Source: CAYRYU01 sp964428355 (GTDB taxonomy: Bacteria; Muiribacteriota; Ozemobacteria; Ozemobacterales; Ozemobacteraceae). Taken from it: a DNA stretch of 20,862 nucleotides. The stretch lies in the NCBI GenBank assembly GCA_964428355.1, contig CAYRYU010000121.1:1-20862 (forward strand), in the 5' to 3' direction. How positions within the stretch are numbered: position 1 is the stretch's first letter; every line of letters begins with the position of its first letter. This document shows positions 6,923 through 13,549 of the stretch, one piece after another. The notes beneath the pieces are model-generated. The model was given only the letters and a program-made list of their open reading frames with translations. It was not told the DNA's origin and made no database searches. The position numbers and the translations under genes are program-made.

Positions 6923-7525
6923 TTACCAGGCCGTCACGGCATTGAACACACCGACGGCCCATTGCCTGAATGAAAGATAGGCTCCATCGATCCAGTCCCC
7001 GACATCCCCAGCCGATATCCCACCGGCAACACTCTCGAGCTCGGAATCGTCCAGTTCATCTGACGGCTTCGCGGGGAGAACGAAGTAGAATTTCTTCGGA
7101 TCGCTCTCGACAACCTCGAGGGAAACGTCCTTGGGCATCTGGACTCCGAACTCCTTTTGGATCGCGGACCTGGTATCACTGATGAGGTTTTTTCGGAAAC
7201 CTTCATCCATCCAGCTTCTCAATGCCAGCACGGTGTAATAATGTTGAAGGCCCGGTTTCTTCATCTTCTTGATCTTTTCGATATCGTCCAGCCCCTTTTT
7301 CCCGATCTCCTTGGCGGGCTTGGGGGGAAGGACGAAGAAGAGTTTCTTTGAGGTCTCTTCGAGAATCTCCGGGGTCACTCCCTCGGGGATTTCGAATCCG
7401 GCTTCCTTCTGGAGGACTTTTCGCGGGTTGGCAAGAAACTGTTTCTTGAAAGCCTCGTCCTTCCAGGACTTGGTGACGATTGCGGCCATCTTCGCCTTCG
7501 GGGATTTCGAAGATTTGGTGGTCAT
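6923..7525 (-). CDS. RiPP precursor 2: tandem NHLP-type leader, Gly-Gly, Trp-ended core
   Basis: 200 residues, ATG at 7525 with GAGGAGAAG upstream. Same build as precursor 1 with no length change in the leader: first copy 16-85 (SWKDEAF, RKVLQKEAGFEIP, FFVLPPKPAKE), second copy 98-169 (SWMDEGF, RSAIQKEFGVQMP, YFVLPAKPSDELDD, ELESVAGG). Predicted cleavage is after Gly169. The core is 170-200 (31 aa): no Cys, four Trp including the last residue, only two Ser and one Thr. The leader is almost identical to precursor 1 while the core has diverged, the usual pattern of RiPP families. The core keeps D-[IV]-G-x-W-[IL]-D near its start in both paralogues. It should be exported by the NHLM transporters encoded at 14840-20025. 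Confidence 0.85.
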   Translation of the reverse strand: MTTKSSKSPKAKMAAIVTKSWKDEAFKKQFLANPRKVLQKEAGFEIPEGVTPEILEETSKKLFFVLPPKPAKEIGKKGLDDIEKIKKMKKPGLQHYYTVLALRSWMDEGFRKNLISDTRSAIQKEFGVQMPKDVSLEVVESDPKKFYFVLPAKPSDELDDSELESVAGGISAGDVGDWIDGAYLSFRQWAVGVFNAVTAW

Positions 7526-7550
7526 TTTCTTCTCCTCAACAAGATTCACT

Positions 7551-7572
7551 CGAGAACCTCGGTTCAATTCCC
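7551..7572 (-). promoter_or_regulatory. Conserved 5'-UTR block shared by precursors 1 and 2
   Basis: A 22-bp block at 7551-7572 recurs at 6723-6744 with a single difference. It lies right after the predicted transcription start of each precursor and includes GAACC-TC-GGTTC, an inverted repeat that is perfect here and has one mismatch in the other copy. It could be an operator or an mRNA leader hairpin. It may also be simply retained from recent duplication. Confidence 0.35.
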
Positions 7573-7580
7573 GTGAGGCC

Positions 7581-7609
7581 ATTCTAGCAGAAGCCGGAAC
7601 CCGTTTCAA
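7581..7609 (-). promoter_or_regulatory. Sigma70-type promoter of precursor 2
   Basis: On the - strand TTGAAA (7604-7609), 17-nt spacer, TAGAAT (7581-7586), 55 nt before the ATG. A good sigma70 match, placed between the upstream membrane-protein gene and precursor 2. Confidence 0.65.
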
Positions 7610-7718
7610 ACCGGGAAACCGGGACAACCTCCAGGGAAGATTCCGGGGAAATCCCTTTTCGAATGGCTGCCTGGACAACTGATGGCGACATCCTTGCCAG
7701 TCTCTCCAGCCAAAATTT

Positions 7719-8318
7719 TCAGGGCATCCATTTGAGCTTTCCTGTCTTCCAGAAGGTGAACCCTTCCTTCCGAAGGAGGTCTCGTGCCCCTTCCAGACCG
7801 CGGCCCCGCTCGATTTTCCCCATGAAGGTTTCGTTGGGTTCGCTGTTGTCCCGAAGACGGTCGAACTCCCTTTTCTGCCTTATCATCATGGAAACGGTCT
7901 CCTGGGGTAGCCAGCAATCGGATTTGTCAGTTTCGACGCGGAGGCGGGCCCCTTCGTAGAAATCGTACGCCCCGCAAAAATGCTGGGTCGAGGAATACCA
8001 GTTGCCCTGGGAATCGAGAGCCAGGCTTACATCCGACCACAACCTGCCGTCATGGGGATCCTCGTACAGGAAGGCGAGCCATTTTCCGTCGCGGGTGTAC
8101 AGGAACAACCCGTGGAGGCCCTTGGGTTGCCACGTCAGATCCTGCAGTTCACGCAAGTTTGTCGTCTTCTGAAAGAGGTCCTCGAGCCGGTTTCGGGTGG
8201 AACGGAAGTTGGAATACTCCCTCGCGAAGAAAAGCGCGGCACACCCGAGAATGCCAAAAATCAGGCAGAGCCACAACCCATCGTTCGATTTCATCCGTTG
8301 AACCGACCACGCGTTCAA
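7719..8318 (-). CDS. Unrecognised single-pass membrane protein, last gene of the precursor 3 operon
   Basis: 199 residues from a TTG at 8316-8318 that overlaps the previous stop as TTGA; an ATG eight codons later (8294) is the alternative start. One N-terminal membrane segment (about residues 14-32, LWLCLIFGILGCAALFFA), then a mostly soluble part with WLAFLYEDPHDG, GNWYSSTQHFCGAYDF and a charged helical end. Topology suggests a cytoplasmic N-terminus and a periplasmic body. No family recognised. Its place in a coupled operon with precursor 3 makes immunity, export assistance or peptide maturation possible roles, none of which is shown by the sequence. Confidence 0.65.
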   Translation of the reverse strand: MNAWSVQRMKSNDGLWLCLIFGILGCAALFFAREYSNFRSTRNRLEDLFQKTTNLRELQDLTWQPKGLHGLFLYTRDGKWLAFLYEDPHDGRLWSDVSLALDSQGNWYSSTQHFCGAYDFYEGARLRVETDKSDCWLPQETVSMMIRQKREFDRLRDNSEPNETFMGKIERGRGLEGARDLLRKEGFTFWKTGKLKWMP

Positions 8319-9316
8319 AGACGCATGCGGAAGAAGTGCATGTGCCCGTTTTTCCTGTCGATCCAGACTGAGCCGAAGCGGCCGGGGACGTCCCAGACAT
8401 CGTAGTCCCCGATCGGCCCGGGCACGAACCAGCCGGGGGTAAGGGAGCAGGAGGTGTCGGTACGGAAGCTCCTCGCCTTCGCCGGATGAACCGGCTCGAG
8501 CTTGTACTTTTTAAAATATCCGCTACGCCATCCGGCGGAAGCTTTCACCTCTGCGAAAAACATGAATTCATCAGTGAAGTGATCGGACCGCCAGTACAAC
8601 GAATGGATGATCTCCACATCGGAAGGTTTCTCCTCCTGGAACATCCGGTACCAGTTGCCCGCGTCGTCCTCCCATTTTCCGGCTTCTCCCAATTCCGGCC
8701 GCCCCGACCGCGGGGACTCAGCCGATGCGGAGATGCGAAGGGCGGAGCCCCCTTCCTCGAGCCGGCCGAAGGGTTTGCCGGCCTTCCAGGAGTTGAACCT
8801 CTCGAAACTGCCGGTTTCAAGGCGGATTCGCCCATTTTCGACCCGGACGAAAAGATCGTCGGGATGGGAATCGGTTTCGACCAGGACCACATCCCCGTCC
8901 TTGACCGTCATCCGTCCGACATGCGACCTGTGGACGCCGGACCCGAACGAATACGAGTAATACAAACTCTTCCCGCTCACTACCGCGGACATCAGCCCCG
9001 ACCCGCCGAACGTGGCACCGAACTGCCTTATCAGATTTCCATTGACCAGGAGCAGCTTTTCGTCGAACCGCTCCCCGCCGTCGGTCGCCAGACCGACGAG
9101 GAACAGCCGAATCCCAAGAGTTTCTTCGAGCCCGGATACGTCGAACTCGTCGATCAAGAGACGGGTTTGGGGATTGAGTTTCGGACTCTCGCGGAAGACA
9201 TGCTCCCGGATGAGCCCTTCGATCTTTCCATCAACGGCTCTTCCGCCTCCGAAAGAGAGACCGCCCGAAACCGCGAGCATGATCGAAACCAGGAGAAACA
9301 TAATCGCCTTTTTCAT
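8315..9316 (-). CDS. Unrecognised secreted protein in the precursor 3 operon
   Basis: 333 residues. ATG at 9314-9316 with AAGGAAG upstream, overlapping the previous stop as ATGA; the longer frame to 9655 is antisense read-through. Clear signal peptide (MKKAIMFLLVSIMLAVSGGLSF), no further membrane segment, so periplasmic or exported. The mature part is rich in beta-type sequence and aromatic residues (LLVNGNLIRQFGATFGG, LYYSYSFGSG, GNWYRMFQEE, GSVWIDRKNGHMHFF). No catalytic motif seen and no family recognised. Tight coupling to its neighbours suggests co-production with precursor 3. Confidence 0.7.
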   Translation of the reverse strand: MKKAIMFLLVSIMLAVSGGLSFGGGRAVDGKIEGLIREHVFRESPKLNPQTRLLIDEFDVSGLEETLGIRLFLVGLATDGGERFDEKLLLVNGNLIRQFGATFGGSGLMSAVVSGKSLYYSYSFGSGVHRSHVGRMTVKDGDVVLVETDSHPDDLFVRVENGRIRLETGSFERFNSWKAGKPFGRLEEGGSALRISASAESPRSGRPELGEAGKWEDDAGNWYRMFQEEKPSDVEIIHSLYWRSDHFTDEFMFFAEVKASAGWRSGYFKKYKLEPVHPAKARSFRTDTSCSLTPGWFVPGPIGDYDVWDVPGRFGSVWIDRKNGHMHFFRMRL

Positions 9317-10260
9317 CGTTCTTCCTTGCCCCCGAGATCGGGAGTCTTTCGTCCGTACAACCTCGAAATCAGCCACCGCCCTTGCGAATCCCTCGTCAAC
9401 TCGACCTCGGTCGCGCGGCACTCCTCGCGCAGGGGCGGTCGATAGGAAATCCTGACCAGGACGACCGACTCGGATTTCTTTACCGAAACCAAGGCCGCGA
9501 CACCGGATATGATGAACACCTTTTTCACGAGGAGGCCCAGGATACCCGTCGGAGTGGCTGTCCAGGTTTTCGCGAGATAGAAAGTCTCGCTCGCGAGGAT
9601 TTCCCCGTTCAGTGCGCGGATTTCCTCCGAAAGACACTGCCCGGCAAGGGGCCAATTCCTGCCATGGATCGCAATTTCGAGGGAACGGACCGTTTTTGTC
9701 GGCTCCTCCAACGAAATTTTAACGGGACCCTGGGATACCTTGCGTCCATGCGGGGGCGGTTTCGGAACGAGGGCCATCACGCAACCAAGATTGCTGAACG
9801 GTTCGACACGCAGCAGCGAGCCCCCTCGGCCGATCAGGAGGATGACCTTCTTTCCGGCGACGAGGTCGAGTTCGAGTCCGGACCCGGAGACGACAGGCGA
9901 GATCTGCTTTCCGTCAGTTTCGTGAGGCAGGCTTTGGGTGTAGGTGCAAACGAAGGTGCCGGTTCCGACTTCGCCGAAAAGCACCTTCACGGGATCGGCA
10001 GTGACCATGATGGAAATCTGGAAAGGTCCGGGTCTGGACGCTTCAACCTTCCCGACGGTGACAACGACGGCGGCAAGGGTATCCATCCATGCCTCTTTCA
10101 GGGTCTGGTACTGGAGCCGCAAAGCATGGACCGCTCCGCAAACCAGGAAGCCCAGAAGGACCAGGAAAGGCAGACTCCGTGAGAAAACCAGGTGCCCAAG
10201 CAGCAATGGCCGGGCTCCGGGACCGGACTGGATTCTCCCGGAACTGTCCGCGGGGATCAC
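9313..10260 (-). CDS. Unrecognised membrane-anchored protein directly after precursor 3
   Basis: 315 residues from a GTG at 10258-10260 that overlaps the precursor 3 stop as GTGA. One membrane segment near residues 30-47 (LPFLVLLGFLVCGAVHAL), then a likely periplasmic region containing AVVVTVGKVEAS, VLFGEVGTGTFVCTYTQSLP and LVAGKKVILLIGRGG, which looks like a small beta-barrel or OB-like segment. The C-terminal third (GILASETFYLAKTWTATP onward) resembles the domain that follows a simple-sugar or stress-type beta fold, but I cannot name it. The overlap means the peptide and this protein are probably made together. Immunity or a maturation helper are guesses. Confidence 0.65.
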   Translation of the reverse strand: MIPADSSGRIQSGPGARPLLLGHLVFSRSLPFLVLLGFLVCGAVHALRLQYQTLKEAWMDTLAAVVVTVGKVEASRPGPFQISIMVTADPVKVLFGEVGTGTFVCTYTQSLPHETDGKQISPVVSGSGLELDLVAGKKVILLIGRGGSLLRVEPFSNLGCVMALVPKPPPHGRKVSQGPVKISLEEPTKTVRSLEIAIHGRNWPLAGQCLSEEIRALNGEILASETFYLAKTWTATPTGILGLLVKKVFIISGVAALVSVKKSESVVLVRISYRPPLREECRATEVELTRDSQGRWLISRLYGRKTPDLGGKEER

Positions 10261-10880
10261 CAGTGCTGGCCTCCCCCGCCCCCGAAGTTTGGCAGGGTCG
10301 AAACAACGGAGATCATGATGAGCCAGTTCTGCACCTCGCTCCCCGGCCCCAGCCAGGAGTTGTTCATCCCGGTTCCTCCCGAGACCGCTTCGAGTTCCTC
10401 GTCGCTGAGGTCATCGACGGGTTTTGCCGGAAGGACGAAATAGTATTTTCCCGGATCGGCCTCGAGGAATCTGCACAAGACATCCTTGGGAAGCTCGAGC
10501 CCGAACTCCTTCCGGATCGCGGCGCGCGAGTTTCCGACCAGTTGTTTCCGGAACCCTTCGTCCTGCCAGCTCCGGGCGACAAGTACCCCGAGATAATGCT
10601 GCATCGAGGGGTTTTTCATCTTCTTGACCTTCTCGATCTCATCAAGCTGGATCTTGTCGAGCCCCTTCGCCGGTTTTGGGGGAAGTACGAAAAAGAACTC
10701 GTTCGCCTTCTCCTCGAGAATTTCCGGAATGAGGTCCGGCGGGATTTCGTAGCCTGTTTCCTTCTGGATCACCTTCCGGGGATCCGACAGGAGCTGCCGC
10801 CTGAAGGAGTTGTCTTTCCAGGCCTTCTTGACCAACGAAAGGAATCTCTCGCGAACGGGATCGGGGTTGATGTTCGTCAT
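10257..10880 (-). CDS. RiPP precursor 3: tandem NHLP-type leader, Gly-Gly, Gly-rich Trp-ended core
   Basis: 207 residues. ATG at 10880 preferred over an upstream TTG because AGGAGG lies 6 nt before it. It is a more distant paralogue of precursors 1 and 2, yet the leader is again exactly 169 residues: first copy 16-85 (AWKDNSF, RKVIQKETGYEIP, FFVLPPKPAKG), linker KKMKN, second copy 98-169 (SWQDEGF, RAAIRKEFGLELP, YYFVLPAKPVDDLSDEE, ELEAVSGG). The core is 170-207 (38 aa): hydrophobic middle (NWLIMISVVSTLP), no Cys, then five Gly and QHW at the end. Its stop overlaps the next gene as GTGA. Divergently transcribed from the exporter operon. Confidence 0.85.
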   Translation of the reverse strand: MTNINPDPVRERFLSLVKKAWKDNSFRRQLLSDPRKVIQKETGYEIPPDLIPEILEEKANEFFFVLPPKPAKGLDKIQLDEIEKVKKMKNPSMQHYLGVLVARSWQDEGFRKQLVGNSRAAIRKEFGLELPKDVLCRFLEADPGKYYFVLPAKPVDDLSDEELEAVSGGTGMNNSWLGPGSEVQNWLIMISVVSTLPNFGGGGGQHW

Positions 10881-10926
10881 TGAAATCCTCCTCAAAACAG
10901 GCTCAGGGAAAATGGATAACAGAATG

Positions 10927-10954
10927 ATGATAAATCATTTTCCTGCAAAATCAA
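10927..10954 (-). promoter_or_regulatory. Candidate promoter of the precursor 3 operon
   Basis: On the - strand TTGATT (10949-10954), 16-nt spacer, TATCAT (10927-10932), 46 nt before the precursor 3 ATG. It does not share the 5'-UTR block of precursors 1 and 2, so its control may differ. Confidence 0.45.
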
Positions 10955-11020
10955 ATGAACGCCGCCCGGCACCCGGAGAAATCCGTGGTTTTTCGCCGGG
11001 GGTTGTTTCGAAACCATTTG

Positions 11021-11049
11021 TTGCATGGGTGTCGACGAACCTTTAAAAT
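11021..11049 (+). promoter_or_regulatory. Sigma70-type promoter of the exporter operon
   Basis: TTGCAT (11021-11026), 17-nt spacer, TAAAAT (11044-11049), 60 nt before the ATG of the first exporter gene. Confidence 0.6.
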
Positions 11050-11075
11050 CATGTCCGAAACAAATCATGCCCACT

Positions 11076-11094
11076 TTCCGGGGTAACTCCGGAA
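11076..11094 (+). promoter_or_regulatory. Inverted repeat in the exporter-operon leader
   Basis: TTCCGG-GGTAACT-CCGGAA, perfect 6-bp arms and 7-nt loop, between the promoter and the Shine-Dalgarno (AAGGA near 11099). It could be an operator or an mRNA hairpin affecting translation of the first gene. Confidence 0.35.
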
Positions 11095-11109
11095 GATAAG
11101 GAAGCAGTC

Positions 11110-11807
11110 ATGAAGAAAGTCCTGTTCATCCTCGGCGAGCTTGCCGACTCCGACATCGAATGGCTCATCCGAAAAGGGAAGCGACGCACGGTCGCGAAGG
11201 GGACATCCCTGGTCGTCGAGGGAAAACCCATCGAGAGCATGTTCATTGTCCTGGNNNNNNNNNNNNNNNNNNNNNNNNNNNNNNNNNNNNNNNNNNNNNN
11301 NNNNNNNNNNNNNNNNNNNNNNNNNNNNNNNNNNNNNNNNNNNNNNNNNNNNNNGGGACATCCCTGGTCGTCGAGGGAAAACCCATCGAGAGCATGTTCA
11401 TTGTCCTGGATGGAAGTTTCGCGGTCACACTGAAAGCGCTCAAGAACCGCGAAATCGCCCGGATCGGTTCCGGAGAGATGCTCGGGGAAATGTCCTGCAT
11501 CGATTCCCGCCCCCCCTCCGCCACCGTTACGGCATCCAACGATTCCCGCGTCCTGGAGATCTCGAACGCCGAGCTGATGAAGCAACTGCGCTCTGACCAG
11601 GGCTTCGCCGCCCGATTCTACCGGGCCATGTCGGTTTTCCTTTCCGACCGCCTGCGTGGAACGATGGCTTTCATGGGCTACGGTGAAAGCGCGGCCCTGC
11701 AAGAAGACAAGGAGTATGCAGGCGAGATCGACCCCTCGGTTCTCGACAATCTTTCGCTTGCGGGAGCCCGCTTCGAAACGATCCTGCACCGCCTTCGGGG
11801 CGGCTGA
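11110..11807 (+). CDS. Cyclic-nucleotide-binding-fold protein (interrupted only by an assembly gap)
   Basis: ATG at 11110 with AAGGA upstream. The reading frame appears broken by 100 N (11255-11354), but the 55 bases before the gap equal the 55 after it. Removing 155 nt (gap plus one copy) restores one frame of 180 residues. The joined protein has the CNB beta-roll: KGTSLVVEGKPIESMFIVLDGSF (30-52) and a phosphate-binding cassette GEMSCIDSRPPSATV (74-88), then a C-terminal helical tail with no DNA-binding domain. Aligned to the protein kinase A cassette, the phosphate-contacting Arg is Pro84, so canonical cAMP binding is doubtful. Small CNB proteins accompany NHLM export systems. It is the first gene of the exporter operon and probably a regulatory or assembly partner of the transporters. 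Confidence 0.8.
11200..11254 (+). repeat. 55-bp gap-flank duplicate, left copy
   Basis: Identical to 11355-11409. The repeat abuts the N-run exactly on both sides, the signature of two contigs that overlap by a k-mer length and were scaffolded without being merged. Not a biological repeat. Confidence 0.9.
11255..11354. other. Assembly gap of 100 N
   Basis: A run of exactly 100 N, the conventional size for a gap of unknown length. Since both flanks are the same 55 bases, the real distance is most likely negative and no sequence is missing. Confidence 0.95.
11355..11409 (+). repeat. 55-bp gap-flank duplicate, right copy
   Basis: Second copy of 11200-11254, starting at the first base after the gap. 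Confidence 0.9.
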
Positions 11808-11827
11808 GGCCGCCGGTCGCCATCCTG

Positions 11828-13549
11828 ATGAAAAGAGCGCTTCCCGAACGGAAGGTCCTTCTCGTTCCGGTTCTTCTTTTCCTCCTCGGGACCCTGATCC
11901 CCTCAACACTTTTCGCGGGTGATTCCATCTCCTCGGGCACTGTAATCGATCCCCCCCTTGAGTCCGTTTCGTCTTTTCCAGATGCGCTTGGAGTCGCCCC
12001 GCGGCTTCCTTCGGAATCCGCATCCGATGCTTTGGGGGATGCTCCCGCGGTCGGGCCGGAAAGCGGCCTCTCCCTGGCCGAAGTGGTCGAAACAACCCTG
12101 GCCAACAACCCCGACATCCTCATCCAGAAGAGCGATATCCGGGGCAAGGAAGGGGCGGTGACGCAGGCGAAAGGATCTTTCGCCCCAGTGCTGAACTCAG
12201 CCATCACACGCGACCATCAGTATCAGGCATTGACCCGGAGCGATTCCCGGAGCCTGGGAAAGTCGTATGTCCCAATCGCTAACACACAGTACCAGATTGC
12301 CTACCAGCGCAAACTCAGGAGTGGCACGGTAATATCCCCCAACATCACATTCACACGCGAGGAATACGAAATTCCGCGGGCGAACCCCGAAAGCCGGGGG
12401 GAGATTTCCTTCGAGATCAAGCACCCCCTCCGCCGCGGAAATGGGCATGATTCCTCACTCTCGACCAACGAGGATGCCGCCCGCCTATCTCTCGAGGCAG
12501 GCCATGAGACCCTGCGCACCACCGTGAACCGCACCCTCTTCCAGACACTCGACGCTTTCTGGAATTATCTGGGTTCGGCCCGCCGCCTCGAGGTCCTTCT
12601 CGCCGCCGAAGAACGGGCCGCCCGCCTTGCCGAGGAGACCGAAACCCTGATCAAGGCCGACCAGAGGCCCCTTTCGGAACGGAGCCAGGTGACCGCCAAC
12701 CGCGCTTCAAAACAGGCCGACCGGATCGGGGCCGAAACCTCCCTGCGCCAGAACCGCCGGGCACTCGGAGTCCTACTTGGGCTTTCCGCGGAAGAGGTGG
12801 GACGCATGCCCCTTCCACTGGCGGAGTTTCCAAACCCAGCTTCGGCATCCCTTCCCGCCTCGTTCCCGGAAAGACTCCTCGAGCAGACTCTCCAGTGCCG
12901 CCCCGATCTCCTGGATCTGAGGAACCAACGTCGCGCCGCGGCCCGCCTCACCGCCGGAAGCCGGAACGACGAGAAACCCCAGGTCGATTTCACGATGTCC
13001 CTGGGTCTGGCGGGCCTCGACGAGAACAAGGAGTTCGGCACGTTCGTCACCCCGTTCTCGAAAAACGTGAAGGGCTTCCACGTCGTCGTCGGCGTCCAGA
13101 GCGAGCTTCCCCTCCGGAACGACAGGGCCACCGGGGTCCGGATCCAACGGGAAGTCCAGGAAAAGAAGCTCGCCATCCAGTATGGGAAGGCCGAGCTCGA
13201 TGTCAAAACCGGCCTCGACCTCGCCTGGAGTTCCGTCATCGACAGCATCCGGCAGGCCGAGTGCAGCTCGATCGCCGTGACCACCTACCGGCAGGCTGTC
13301 GAGAACGAGAAGGAAAAGCTTGCAAACGGCATGTCAACCATTCTCGATCTCATCACCATGGAGGACCGCCTGACGAATGCCCTGCTTTCGGACATCCAGG
13401 CGCAGGTCAACCTTGCCCGGGCCATCGCGTCCCTTCGGTACGAGACGGGTACCATCTCCCGCAAGGAAGGAGGCCGCTTCGTCGTGGATACCGAAGCGTT
13501 CTCCTCAACCCCCACCATTTCCTCACTTCTCGAGGAGGAACCCCGATGA
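11828..13549 (+). CDS. TolC-family outer-membrane efflux/secretion protein
   Basis: 573 residues, ATG at 11828, 20 nt after the CNB stop. Signal peptide to about residue 30 (ends STLFA), then a 45-residue Pro/Ser-rich segment before the family begins with LSLAEVVETTLANNPDILIQKSDIRGKEGAVTQAKGSFAPVL. Two long alpha-helical repeats follow, typical of TolC trimers (first helix pair about 80-330, second starting RPDLLDLRNQRRAAARL near 357). The second repeat ends with LDLITMEDRLTNALLSDIQAQVNLARAIASLRYETGTI, a strongly TolC-like ending. It forms the outer-membrane channel for the exporter and overlaps the adaptor gene by ATGA. The extended N-terminus makes it longer than the usual ~450 residues. 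Confidence 0.9.
   Translation: MKRALPERKVLLVPVLLFLLGTLIPSTLFAGDSISSGTVIDPPLESVSSFPDALGVAPRLPSESASDALGDAPAVGPESGLSLAEVVETTLANNPDILIQKSDIRGKEGAVTQAKGSFAPVLNSAITRDHQYQALTRSDSRSLGKSYVPIANTQYQIAYQRKLRSGTVISPNITFTREEYEIPRANPESRGEISFEIKHPLRRGNGHDSSLSTNEDAARLSLEAGHETLRTTVNRTLFQTLDAFWNYLGSARRLEVLLAAEERAARLAEETETLIKADQRPLSERSQVTANRASKQADRIGAETSLRQNRRALGVLLGLSAEEVGRMPLPLAEFPNPASASLPASFPERLLEQTLQCRPDLLDLRNQRRAAARLTAGSRNDEKPQVDFTMSLGLAGLDENKEFGTFVTPFSKNVKGFHVVVGVQSELPLRNDRATGVRIQREVQEKKLAIQYGKAELDVKTGLDLAWSSVIDSIRQAECSSIAVTTYRQAVENEKEKLANGMSTILDLITMEDRLTNALLSDIQAQVNLARAIASLRYETGTISRKEGGRFVVDTEAFSSTPTISSLLEEEPR

Noticed and set aside
6080..7525. Lanthipeptide or azole (TOMM) assignment for the precursors
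   Set aside because: Two of three cores have no Cys and few Ser/Thr, and no LanM/LanB/LanC or YcaO/dehydrogenase gene is present in the window.
11200..11409. Biological tandem repeat or frameshifted gene
   Set aside because: The repeat copies end exactly at the N-run and are 55 bp, a common assembler k-mer length. An unmerged contig overlap explains it fully.
11787..11807. CNB protein ending in LRGG, like ubiquitin's tail
   Set aside because: The fold is a CNB beta-roll with no ubiquitin-like sequence and there is no E1- or protease-like partner in the window. Taken as coincidence.
12895..13545. N-terminal extension of the adaptor gene
   Set aside because: It overlaps the TolC gene in another frame and has Arg/Pro-rich composition. 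The ATG at 13546 has a strong ribosome site and the expected NHLM-HlyD N-terminus.
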